Assembly: GCA_965240325.2 (NCBI GenBank)
Contig: OZ251242.1
Coordinates: 558,001 to 622,000, forward strand
Reading direction: 5' to 3'
Source: Rebecca billardiae RCC1528
Lineage: Eukaryota; Haptophyta
Length of the DNA stretch: 64,000 bases
Under the pieces are notes generated by a model that saw nothing but the letters and a program-made list of their open reading frames with translations, did no database searches and was not told where the DNA came from. Within the stretch, counting starts at the first letter, position 1, and each line of letters begins with the position of its first letter. Below are positions 29,111-40,339 of the stretch, one piece after another. The position numbers were made by a program, and so were the translations under genes.

Positions 29111-32100
29111 TCACTGCCCACCGCTGACGTTGCCACACTCAGCCTCGTCGTAGTTGTCGTCGAGCAGCTCCACCGTGACCGGCGGACAGTCCACGCGCCC
29201 GCGCGTGGCCTGCGCCATGGCCACAAGCATCAGCAGCGCTGTGCCAGCCAGGGCGGCAGACGCCGCGCCCAGCCAGGCCACGCTGACGCTGTCGTTGCTC
29301 CACGCACGAAGCTCCGCGACATCCGCAACACCGGAGTCCACCATTGACCTCCCGACGAAGATGGGCTCTCCTGGCACCGACGGAAGGGCGACTTCACCTT
29401 GCGTGCTGCTTAGCACGCGCCTCCCATTCGCTGCGCATGCAAACGGCGTGTGCGCCAGCTGCCACAGCGTGTTGAGCTCAGAGCTGCCCGCGCCGTCCGG
29501 CGCTGCGCTGAAGACGAGGGCGTAGTGCTCGTAGGTCGTGCCGTCCGCTGCCGCTGCGTACGGCACGCGGTACGCACCGTCTTGCACCGCCGTCGCCTCG
29601 CCGACGATCGGCCAGCCCGCGCTGGTCGTTGCGCGCGCGTAGAACCACACGCGCACGACGCTGCCCACGTCGAGCCCGACGGAGCCGAGCAGCTCAGCCG
29701 GCAGCGTGAGCTCAGCCGCGCACGCTCCCACGCGCTCGAGGCGCGTGTGCAGCCGAGATGCGTCCTCGACGCTCGTCACAAGTGCCATGTCGCTCGGCGG
29801 TGGTGCCGGCGATGGCGACGTGGGCGGTGGCGACGGGGATGGCGACGGCGGTGAGGGAGAGGGCGAGGGCGACGGAGGTGGCGGCGATGGAGACGGCGAC
29901 GGCGAGGCGCACAAGAAGGGCGTGTGCGCCAGCTGCCACAGCGTGTTGAGCTCAGAGCTGCCCGAGCCGTCCGCCGCTGCGCTGAAGACGAGGGCGTAGT
30001 GCTCGTAGGTCGTGCCGTCCGCTGCCGCTGCGTACGGCACGCGGTACGCACCGTCTTGCACCGCCGTCGCCTCGCCAATGATCGGCCAGCCCGTGCTGGT
30101 CGTTGCGCGCGCGTAGAACCACACGCGCACGACGCTGCCCACGTCGAGCCCGACGGAGCCGAGCAGCTCAGCCGGCAGCGTGAGCTCAGCCGCGCACGCG
30201 CCCACGCGCTCGAGGCGCGTGTGCAGCCGAGATGCGTCCTCGACGCTCGTCACAAGTGCCATGTCGCTCGGCGGTGGTGCCGGCGATGGCGACGTGGGCG
30301 GTGGCGACGGGGATGGCGACGGCGGTGGGGGAGAGGGCGAGGGCGACGGAGGTGGCGGCGATGGAGACGGCGACGGCGAGGCGCACAAGAAGGGCGTGTG
30401 CGCCAGCTGCCACAGCGTGTTGAGCTCAGAGCTGCCCGAGCCGTCCGCTGCGCTGAAGACGAGGGCGTAGTGCTCGTAGGTCGTGCCGTGCGCTGCCGCT
30501 GCGTACGGCACGCGGTACGCACCGTCTTGCACCGTCGTCGCCTCGCCGACGATCGGCCAGCCCGTGCTGGTTGTTGCGCGCGCGTAGAACCACACGCGCA
30601 CGACGCTGCCCACGTCGAGCCCGACGGAGCCGAGCAGCTCAGCCGGCAGCGTGAGCTCAGCTGCGCACGCGCCCACGCGCTCGAGGCGCGTGTGCAGCCG
30701 AGATGCGTCCTCGACGCTCGTCACAAGTGCCATGTCGCTCGGCGGTGGTGCCGGCAATGGCGACGGAGGTGGCGGCGATGGTGAAGGTGATGGAGGAGGG
30801 GGAGAGGGCGAGGGCGACGTGGGCGGTGGCGACGGGGATGGCGACGGCGGTGAGGGAGAGGGCGAGGGCGACGGAGGTGGCGGCGATGGAGACGGCGACG
30901 GCGAGGCGCACAAGAAGGGCGTGTGCGCCAGCTGCCACAGCGTGTTGAGCTCAGAGCTGCCCGAGCCGTCCGCCGCTGCGCTGAAGACGAGGGCGTAGTG
31001 CTCGTAGGTCGTGCCGTCCGCTGCCGCTGCGTACGGCACGCGGTACGCACCGTCTTGCACCGCCGTCGCCTCGCCAATGATCGGCCAGCCCGTGCTGGTC
31101 GTTGCGCGCGCGTAGAACCACACGCGCACGACGCTGCCCACGTCGAGCCCGACGGAGCCGAGCAGCTCAGCCGGCAGCGTGAGCTCAGCTGCGCACGCGC
31201 CCACGCGCTCGAGGCGCGTGTGCAGCCGAGATGCGTCCTCGACGCTCGTCACAAGTGCCATGTCGCTCGGCGGTGGTGCCGGCAATGGCGACGGAGGTGG
31301 CGGCGATGGGGACGGCGACGGCGGTGAGGGAGACGGCGAGGGCGACGGAGGTGGCGGCGATGGGGATGGCGACGGCGGTGAGGGAGAGGGCGAGGGCGAC
31401 GGAGGTGGCGGCGATGGAGACGGCGACGGCGGTGAGGGAGACGGCGAGGGCGACGGAGGTGGCGGCGATGGGGACGGTGACGGCGAGGCGCACGAGAAGG
31501 GCGTGTGCGCCAGCTGCCACAGCGTGTTGAGCTCAGAGCTGCCCGCGCCGTCCGGCGCTGCGCTGAAGACGAGGGCGTAGTGCTCGTAGGTCGTGCCGTC
31601 CGCTGCCGCTGCGTACGGCACGCGGTACGCGCCGTCTTGCACCGCCGTCGCCTCGCCGACCAGTGGCCAGCCCGCGCTGGTCGTTGCGCGCGCGTAGAAC
31701 CACACGCGCACGACGCCGCCCACGTCGAGCCCGACGGAGCCGAGCAGCTCAGCCGGCAGCGTGAGCTCAGCCGCGCACGCGCCCACGCGCTCGAGGCGCG
31801 TGTGCAGCAGAGAGCTGTTGTGCGCCGAGGTGATGAGCGTGGTGGGCGCTGGCGGTGCCGGCGGGCTGGCCGGCGGGCTCGGAGGCGGCGGTGGCCGCGA
31901 CGGATGTGGCGGCGGGTTCGGAGGGGGCGGTGGCGCGGGCGGCGGCGACGGCGAGCGCAGCCCGGGGCAGAGCGGGGCCGCGTTGTCGAACGGAGGGCCG
32001 TTGGCGCCGAGGAAGGTCCGGGCGTGCTGTGAGCTGAGCGCGCACTCGCCGACGCCGCTCACGCCGAGCGAGAGCTGGTCTGGCGCGCCGAGCACGTCGC

Positions 32101-35027
32101 CCAGCAGCGTGTCGGAGAACGCGATCGCCACGCCGTTCGCGCCGGCGCCGTCGTCCAGCCCGTCCAGCTCGTACCGCACGCCGGTGCCCGCGAGGACGGG
32201 CGCACTGTACCCTCCGCGGTAGCCCCAGAGGTGGTCGTGGGTGAGGCGGCCGGCGTTGAGCCCGAGCGTGGGCGAGGCCCACTCCGGCGCCTCGCCGTCG
32301 TACCCCGGCCCGCGCAGCGTGAGCGTGCCCTGGTCCTCCGCCCAGATGGCGAGCCGGCGCACCGGCCGGTCGCAGCCGATCGCAAAGTCCCACTCGCCGC
32401 CGAGGGGCGCGCAGCCGTCCGCGCGCGCAAAGCCCGAGAGGTGGGGCGAGACGAGGGAGCGGTGGCCGCCGAGCGAGTCGTCGAGCGCGACGAAGAGCGG
32501 CACGACGGGGTTCCCGCCGGACACGCCGAAGCGCACGCGGCGGAGCACGCCGAAGTCGCCGCCCCACAGGTCGACGAAGCGCACGGCGCGCAGCACGTAC
32601 TGCACGGCGCACATCGACTGCGTGCCCGCGTCGGTCTGGTAGAGGCCGCAGTGCTGCCCGGCGTTGAGCACGCCGTCGGAGACGTACCCGCCTGCGAAGG
32701 TGACGTTGTCCAGGAAGAATGAGAACGGCCCCGCCGGGCCGTTGAAGCGCAGCACCGAGCCCGGCGGGCTGAACGGCTGCACGTCGTCGTTGGCGAAGAC
32801 CGAGTCGAGCACGTGCGCGCTCGTGCCGCCCGGGTTGGGCGCAAAGTTCTTCGACACCTTCCAGTACATCGAGTGGTAGTTCCACACGGAGACGAGCCGG
32901 CGGAACTGCACGTCGCCGAGCGTGTAGTGGCCGACGAACATCGAGTGGTACTCGAGCGAGTCCGCCACCACCGCGACCGCGCCGTTGTCGCGCCCGTCCG
33001 CGTCGAACTCCGCGCACGTCGAGAAGTCGGTCACGTACCCGTCGGTGTCGCGCGCGACGCGCCGCGGGTACTGGTTGTCGAGGTAGATGCCGAAGCGGCC
33101 GCCGCCGTGCGTGACCTGGCGCTCGAAGCGGCCGAAGGGCGCGTGCACGGTGCACACGCGGCCCCACGCGGGCCCGCGCCCGTTCGGGTCGTGCGAGCCG
33201 GGCGTGAAGATCGTGTTCTGCCAGTTGGCCACGTGGTTGCCGATGAAGTCGTTGCTCACGCCGAGCGCGTAGATGCCGGACGCGAAGATGGCCTGCGTGA
33301 ACGAGGTGGAGACCATGCACTCCTCGAACGTGGAGCACACGATGGCGTTGTGCGCGATCCGGTTGTCCATCTCGTTCCCGTCCTCCACGTAGATGCCAAC
33401 GCCGCGCGTGTCCCAGAGCACGTTCGCCTCCACGGTCGAGCCGTGCGTGCCGTGCACGGTGATGCCGCCGTGCTGCGAGTCCTCGATCGCGTTCCCCACG
33501 TACGCGCAGCGCTCGCACCGGCCGAGCAGGTGGAAGTGCGCGCAGTACCGCCCCGCGCGGCCGCGCTGCCCGCATCGCTCGATCCGCGTGTGCGTGACGC
33601 GCGCGTGCGCGCCGCGCCCGGCCACGATCGTGTGCAGCCCCTCCAGAGAGTCCGCGTCGAACGGGTCGCCCGTGACGGTGACGGTGCGCGCCAGGTTGAC
33701 GACCTCGGCGGCGATCTCGGCGCGCTGCCCCGCCACCTCGCGCCAGCCGCCCGCCGCGGCGAACTCGAGGGGCGGCTCGACGCTCACCGTGCGCGCGGCC
33801 TCGTCCAGCGCAGTGACCCGGTGCACCGTCGACGCGCCGCCGCGCCACACGAGCGTGCTCGCCACGCCGATGCGGTCGCCGACGCGCCAGCCCATCGCGC
33901 CCGGCGCGTGCTTGAGCGCGAGCGTGTGCGCGCCCGGCGCCGCGTCGGCGGCGAGCAGCGTCCACGTGCGCGCGAGCGGGCGGCCGTGCAGCTCGTAGCT
34001 CGGCTGGCGCGCCCCACCGTCCGCGCTCGCGAGCGCGCCGAGGAAGCGCACGCCGAGCACCGGGTGCGCAGCGCCGTTGCTCTTGATGTGCACGGTCGCG
34101 CGCAGCGCCATCGGCTCCGTCTCGGAGCCCACGAGCAGCCGCCCCGCGCCCTGCACGAGCACGTACCCCGCGCGCAGGGTGAGCCCGTCCACGCCGCTGT
34201 CCCAGCTGAGCGTGCCCTCGACGGTGAGCGTGCCCACGTCCGCGTCGCTGTCCAGCAGCCAGTGCTCGCCCGCCGGCACCAGGCAGCCGCCGCTGGGAGA
34301 GGCGCAGCCGGCCGGCGAGCCGGAGGCCAGCACCTCGCTCCACAGCCGCGTGACCTCGCCGGCGGCGGAGGCGGCGGCGAGCTGCCGCCGGCCTGCGCCG
34401 GGCGCGTCGGGGCGCGGCAGTGCGACGGCGCTCGGTGGCGGCGCCGCGTCGGCGTGCGTCAGCAGGCGGCCGCCGACCGCGTCGACCGCCGCCCACCCTG
34501 CGCCTCTCAGCCACACGCTCAGAGCCGCTGCGCGCGCGCCCTCGGGCGGCAGCTGGCTCACGACGCACGCAAAGCGCGAGCCGTCCGCCGCCGTCTCGTA
34601 CGCGGTGCACACGGGCGCGCCCTGGAGGTAGACGCGCGCGGCGCCGTGCGCGACGACGCGCGCCTCATCCGCGCGCACGGACGGGCCAGCGCGCGCGCGC
34701 TCGTCGGATGCGCCCGCGCTCGGCCCAGCAGCGGCAAGCGCGTGCGCCGTGAGGTGGAGGCCGCTACCCTCGCACTCGACGCGCGCGCCGAGGCGCAGCG
34801 TGGGCGTCGGCGCCACGCCGTCGTCCGACCCGCCGACGGCGGCAGCAGCCGTCGCGCTCGCGCCGTCCACGGTGCACGCGCGCACCCGCGGCGTCGCCTC
34901 CGGGCCTGCCGTCTTGAAGCGGCAGCCGGCCGGGATGCGGCACTCTACTCGCATGCCGCGCACGCGCACGTCGACTTGGGCGGCGCCGGCCGCGTGGCCG
35001 CCGCCGCCAGGGGAGGCGGCGGCGCCG

Positions 35028-35061
<34 letters not shown>

Positions 35062-36814
35062 GGCTGCCCTCGGCCGCGGCCGCGAGCGGTGTCAGCCATG
35101 CCGCGGGCAGCGCGCGCAGCTCCAGCGGCGCGCGCGCTGCGGGAAGCGCGCCCGCGTGCGCGTCAGCAGCAGGCCAGATGCGCACGCGCACACGCAGCTG
35201 GTCGCCGTGCTCGATGTGCGCAAAGGCCACGCGCAGCTCGTACTCCTCAGCCGCGCGCAGCTCCATCGGCTCGGCTCCGGCCCCGAGCAAAGCCGGCGGT
35301 CCGCCCGCGCCGCGGCGCCGCACCTCCACCGCGCACAGGGCCGAGGGAAGCGAGCGCGAGCAGAGCGGCTCGAAGGCGTAGCGGCCGTCGAAGGGCACGC
35401 GGAGCACGGCGTCGCCGTGCGCCACGAACGCGTCGTGTCGGAAGCCCTGCGCGTCCGCCGCCTCCGGGTGCAGCGCGGGCCATTCCACCGCGTCCGAGAT
35501 GAGAGCAGCCGCCCGCGAGCTGACGGCTGCGGATGCGCTCTCGACGGCGCGCGGCGCATGCTGCACGCCGGCACACTGGCCAAGCGTCTGCACGCCCGCG
35601 TGCGCGCCCAGGGTCTGGAGGCACGCCGACGCCCGCTCCGCGCTCTCGAGCGGGAGCGTCTCGAGCAGCAGTCCGCGCTGCGCGCTCGGCTCAGCCACCG
35701 CGGAGCCGTGCGCGCTCGACTCCGCGCGGCCGCGCCCGCCCTGTGCTGCGCGCTCGGCCTGCTCGTCGGTCTTGACGCCTGTGCCGCTCGCGGGTGCCTC
35801 GAGCGCGTGCAGCTCGCACTCAAGCACGTGCACGTCCGCGCGCACGACCTCGCACCACCGACCGCCCAGGAGGACGACGTTGTCCGCGGGCGACGAGGCA
35901 AAGCCTGAGCCGCGCACCGTCACGCGCGCGCCGCCGTTCGCGCCGGCGGCGCTGTGGCTGAGCTGCGTGATCTGCGGCACGACGGTGACGAGCAGCGGCA
36001 TCGTGCGCAGATCGGTGCGGTTGCCCATCCCAGGCGCTGCGCCGTGCGTGAGCAGCACCGTGCCGTGCGCCTCCTCGTCGTCCGGATGCGCCCTCTCGAT
36101 CCGGGCGCTCAGCGGCCACTCGCCCGCCGGCAGCTGCGGCACGCGCACGTGCACGTGCCACGCGCCGTCGGCGCCGGGGCTCTTGACGCACCGCCCGGAG
36201 TGCTCTTCGGGGCGCACCTCCGCCGGGCCGACGTAGAACGATGCCTGCGCGCGCGGGCTGCTGAGCAGGTGCGCGCCGTGAAGCTCAAGCGGCAGCGTGT
36301 CGCCCTCAGCGCCGCGCAGCGTCGCATGCGGCACGCCTGGCGCGTGGCTCGGCAGGGCGAGCCGTGCGGAGGCGACGGCGAGGAGGTCTTCGGTGTACGT
36401 GACGGTGCACGTGTCGCATGCGAGCAGACGCGTCGCCCCGTCTGCGCCATCCGCGGCGAGTGCGACGCGCACGTTGTACTTGCCGGCGCGCATGGGCGGC
36501 GCGCGCGCTGCGATGAACCCGCCGCGTGGATCGGAGCGGTGGGGGAGGACCTCGGCGTGCGTCTCGCCGACGTAGACCTTGACACCTTCGTGCACGTGGG
36601 CCAGCCCCGCCAGGGCGCCCTCGGCGACGCGGATGATCAGCGTCGCGCCACCGAGGAGGCCCATGCGCGACGGCGTGACACCGACGAGCGCGGGCGGCGG
36701 CGGCCGGCTGCGCGCGGCCAAGGCGAACTCCGGCGCGTCGTGCGCGGAGAGAGCCATGGCGATGGTGATGGGGAGAAGACCGAAGGCACCGCGCAGAAAG
36801 CGCGCGGGCCGCAT
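29111..36814 (-). CDS. Giant surface protein: IPT/TIG domains, G8 domain, parallel beta-helix, five C-terminal repeats, one TM; 2567 aa
   Basis: A single uninterrupted frame. The ATG at 36814 gives a signal peptide (FLRGAFGLLPITIAMALSA); the frame stays open 75 codons upstream but that part looks noncoding. IPT/TIG-like domains lie at about 35-130 and 285-340. A G8 domain follows at about 820-945 (GEHWLLDSDADVGTLTVEGTLSW), then a right-handed beta-helix with GNAIEDSQHGGITVHGTHGS-type PbH1 repeats (about 1050-1320). This order matches fibrocystin-L/PKHD1L1 and the CEMIP/TMEM2 group, which bind or degrade extracellular glycans. From about 1660 to 2460 there are five copies of a ~115-residue module (LERVGACAAELTLPAELLGSVGLDVG) joined by SPSPPPP linkers like those of pherophorin or extensin-type matrix proteins. 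A transmembrane helix (about 2507-2533) and a short acidic tail end the protein. Confidence 0.85.
29400..31850 (-). repeat. Five near-identical coding repeats with variable Ser-Pro linkers
   Basis: Five modules of about 345 bp are separated by GC-rich linkers of variable length. Module-to-linker landmarks recur at about 29772, 30246, 30717 and 31248 (spacings 474, 471 and 531 bp). The modules differ by a handful of bases and the linkers by whole hexamer blocks. The two outermost modules are the most distinct (SAGW rather than STGW). The array is in frame, so recombination between units would change protein length without breaking it. Confidence 0.9.
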
Positions 36815-38014
36815 CGCGTGACGAGAGGGTGATACGCGCGCGTCGTGGACTCGCCGAGCAGCAACAGCTGCGTACAGCAGCGCGTCAATGATCGTGCGGC
36901 GGAATCGCGCGGTTGGCGGGCTGAAAGGAATGTGCACCAGTCCTTTTCGACCAATGGCGTCGTCGCCGCCGACGTGGTCGCATGAATGTTGAGCGGGTGT
37001 GAACATTCCTCCACGCTTGGCGCTGCCGACCGTTGGCACGCCCTCGGCGACTCGCGTCGGCCTCGTCCTTCATTGCCAGTCGGCTTCGTCGGGTCTCTGG
37101 CTGGTTCAGACCCAGCCGTTTCGTGGTACCCACGAACAATAAATTGCTCCGTGCGGAGCGGCTGGGAAAGTCCAGCAAGGGCCTGAAAGGAGATCCGGCC
37201 ACGAGGGCCTCGGCGTGCCGCCCGCCCTTGTGCCGACGCGCCGTCGCGCTCGCGGCTGTGACGCGTCGGCGGTCGCGCGCGCGGCTCTCGCGCGAGTCGG
37301 ATGGACGTGGATCCCTCTTCGCCGGCGCCTCCACCTGGTGAGCGGTGCTCTCCCCCCCTTCGCGCTCGCCGCGCACTGCTAGTGCTTCTGTCCCAGAGTG
37401 CGGTCTGTGCGGCACCGCGCGTACGCGTGGCCGGGCACCTCGCAAAACCTTCGCGGGCAACACTTTTGAGTGGCTGGCATGGGGGGGGGCAGTGTGTACC
37501 GTGCGCTGAGTAGCTACCCGTGTGCGAGCGCGGAGGGGCCCGCACTCTTTTTTGGCCACACGTGTCACACTGTTCCATGGCCCGTTCTACCCGTTCACCA
37601 ATTGTGTCCGTGTGCACGTACAAGTGGAGCAGGGCGGGGTGGGCGGCCCTTATCGCCGTCGGATGAGACCCAAAGATAGCATGTGCCACGCCGCACCGCG
37701 CTGCACCACCAGCCAACAATCTGGGCGGGCGGTACCGGCGATCTGCGCGGCGCGATGGGCACGGGCAGCATGCCTGCCAGCATGACGGCGAACACGGCAA
37801 ACCGCCTGCAAATCAGGTTACGCGGTCTGAACTCCGCGAATCCGGATTTCACGCACGGGAAGACCGAAACGCTTTTCCACTGGATATCGCTAGCCGCTCC
37901 GCGGGCCCGCGGAGCGGCCTCCCAAAAGGAGCGGCGGGCCTGAACCAAGGGGCTTACAAATACCACTAAGCCCCTTGTCTGAACTAGCCAGGTCGGGTCT
38001 CGGGTGGAGGCACC
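36815..38014. other. Intergenic DNA upstream of the G8-domain gene
   Basis: It should contain the promoter and 5' leader of the minus-strand gene. A small inverted repeat, CCGCTCCGCGGGCCCGCGGAGCGG (halves about 37894-37917), and a duplicated AAGGGGCTTA / TAAGCCCCTTG pair (about 37948-37978) lie near its right end. No gene was recognised. Confidence 0.45.
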
Positions 38015-38990
38015 GGACTCATTCTATGATTTAACGACACAGGTAGGACGGCGCAGGTCTCCTGATTCGTCGTCGGCAGTGCCCGATCGTCGACACGAAG
38101 TCGGCGCTGGTGGCAGAGCATAGCCTGAGCCGCGATCGAATGGCTTGAGCGCGGCCTTGAGCTGCTGGAGCGCGATCCACCTGCGCTGCGCGGCTCGCAT
38201 GGACCTGCTGTGCCCCGAGCGAGGGCGAGGGTGCAGGTCCGGATGTCAGACGGCCGTCTCAGCCGCTGGGCCCTGGCGGGTGATCCGGCGGTGATGTAGT
38301 CGTCCCCGTGTGCCCTGCGCGGCCGCGTGCGCGCTTGCCGCTCTGCTCAGCTGGCTTGCTGGCGGCGGCTGGCGCTGCTGCGGCGTGCAGGGTACGCTTT
38401 GCCCCGGACTGCTGCGCATCCTCGTCGTCCGAGTCGTCGTCCATGGACGAGTCTCGGTCCGCGTGGGGGACAGCAGCTGGAGCAGGCGAAGGTGCTGCGG
38501 GCAGAGAGGCCGCCAGCCGCGCCGCCTTGCGCTCCTGGCGTTTCTCGACGGCGCGCCGCGACGAGGTGCGGCGGCTCGATGGAGATCGAATCCGCCTGCC
38601 CTGCGCGTCACGCCGAGGCCCGCGCTTCCCGCGCCGAGGCTTCTTCTTCCGCTTCTGAGAGTGCTGCTGCTTGCCGTTTGCAGCCTGCACTCCAGTACCC
38701 GAGCCCTGCGCGGCGAGCGGGCGCGCCGGCGGAGCCGACTTGCGCGCTCGGCGCGGGGCGGGATGCAGGGGAGCTTTGGAAGGCGCGCCACCACCTCCCT
38801 CGCGCCGCTGGCTGCCACCAGCGGGGGTTCCCTGTGGAGAAGCATCAGGCCCTTGCGCATCAGGCGGACGCACAGACACCGTCAGACGGACACTCCCATC
38901 TGGCAGGAGGGAGATGTGCACCGCGCGCGGGAGGCCGTCGGCGGCGGTGAGCCTTGCTGCGTCACGCCAAAGGCGGACGTAGAGGCGCAC
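38015..38990 (-). repeat. LINE-like repeat R1, longer copy
   Basis: It starts at the same 3' terminus as the 5062 copy and matches it for 474 bp (to 38488), then continues with R1 sequence missing from that copy. The right boundary is unknown; I set it at the first residue of the frame it carries. Confidence 0.55.
38259..38990 (-). pseudogene. Basic Ala/Arg-rich frame inside R1 (C-terminal part of an element protein)
   Basis: This open frame of 243 codons has no ATG near its start and an in-frame stop about 10 codons upstream of 38990, so it is probably the tail of a longer, broken coding region. It has a modest N-terminal domain-like piece (VRLYVRLWRDAARLTAADGL), then a strongly basic stretch (KRKKKPRRGKRGPRR), an acidic patch (DRDSSMDDDSDDEDA) and a proline-rich end. 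The last ~70 codons are preserved in the 5062 copy. A basic nucleic-acid-binding tail would suit a retroelement ORF1/gag-like protein, but no zinc knuckle or reverse-transcriptase motif is present. Confidence 0.35.
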
Positions 38991-40339
38991 CCAACGATCC
39001 GACAGCCCCTTTCACGCCGCAGACGACCGATGACTTTATCGCAAAAAGAAATCCGCCGGATCTTTCATCATTATTGCGCGCAAGGCCAAGATCGACGCGC
39101 GAGCATAGCTACTCAGTACTCTGTACCGGCGCAGCGGCCCGGCAGGCCCCCCACAGCGACCGGCGGCGGCCCGGCAGGGCCGCCGCAGCGCGATGCTGGC
39201 GCGCCGCGCTGCCTGCCGCGCCGCCAGTAGTGATCGTAGTCAGTCATCACTGTCATCAATCATCATCATCGATCTCGGACTCGCTGCCTATGGCTATGGA
39301 CTGTGGCTCCGGTCACTGTCCGGGACGTCCAGCAGGGGTGCATTCAGACTCTCTGGGGGGGTCTGGGGGGGGGCTCCCCCCAGCCGATCGAAGGACCAAA
39401 TACGCCTCAATAAGGCCCCAACTCGCCAGAATTCGCATAGCAGACCGTGTTCGCTGGTGTTGGCTGAGGGCTGCGTCGTGCGGCGTCGGCTCTGCGCCGA
39501 GCGGCCATGACGCATTGCACACAGCCCCGATATCGGCGCCTCCCTCGCGAGTCAAGACGTAGTGCACTGCAGGATCGAGCAACGCATTGACCGCTGCGGC
39601 GCACCGCGCAGGCCACACCGCACCTCAGCACTCGTCGAACAAGCTCTGAGCCAGCCAGCTGTGGCAGTCCTCTGAGGAGCTGCAGCCAAGCACGAGCTCG
39701 TGCGCATACCCGTGCCACCACGAGCTCACGGCGCGGCCCGGGGCGCGAGCAGCTCGAAGCCGACAAGCTCATGCGCACACCCGCACCGCCGCGAGCTCAA
39801 GGTGTGGCCGCCGGCGCGAGCAGCTCGACGCGGACAGCGCGCAGCTTGCTCGAGTCGACGAGCAGCTTCTCGCCCATCGGTGACTCTCAGTGCACGAAGG
39901 TGCACCCGGGGCGCGAGCGCGACAGGGTGCCGCGGCCAACCAGCGGATGCGCCCGGATCAAGGCCTCCAAGGCGTCTCGTCTCCTCGCCCGCTCGGCGGA
40001 GCTCCATCGTGCGAGAGACCGGTCCGGGAGCCCCAAAAAAAGTTCAGCACGATGGAGTCCTCCGTGTTCGACTGTGACGACGCGTTCAAGGACAAGGAAA
40101 CATATATATATATACGAAATCGTCTGCGGCTTCGGTTTTGAACCTGCGGCTTCGTCCGCCGCCCCGGAGATCTTTCGATTGGTACCCTCATCGCTCCCTG
40201 GCTCCCAGGGGTTCGTCTAAATGCACCCCCCCCATAGGGTCAGTGGACGTCCCTGACTGTGGCTGGAGCCCTGTATGCAGCCGATTAGCCCGGTACGCAG
40301 ACGGGTACGGTAGCCGTGGTTATGGCTGCGGTACGCTCA
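38991..40339. other. Intergenic DNA, no gene recognised
   Basis: It holds a G-run/C-run pair (39355-39382) able to form a short hairpin, a ~75-bp tandem duplication (39694-39840) and a short TA tract at about 40100. Frames here are short and low in complexity. Confidence 0.5.
39694..39840. repeat. ~75-bp tandem duplication
   Basis: The block GAGCTCGTGCGCATACCCGT...GCGCGAGCAGCTCGA recurs directly as AAGCTCATGCGCACACCCGC...GCGCGAGCAGCTCGA, with about 80% identity by eye. Confidence 0.6.

Noticed and set aside
32813-35908. A 1031-codon open frame on the plus strand opposite the G8-domain gene
   Set aside because: It is an antisense shadow: Arg/Ala/His/Val-rich, no domains, created by the G/C third positions of the real minus-strand gene.
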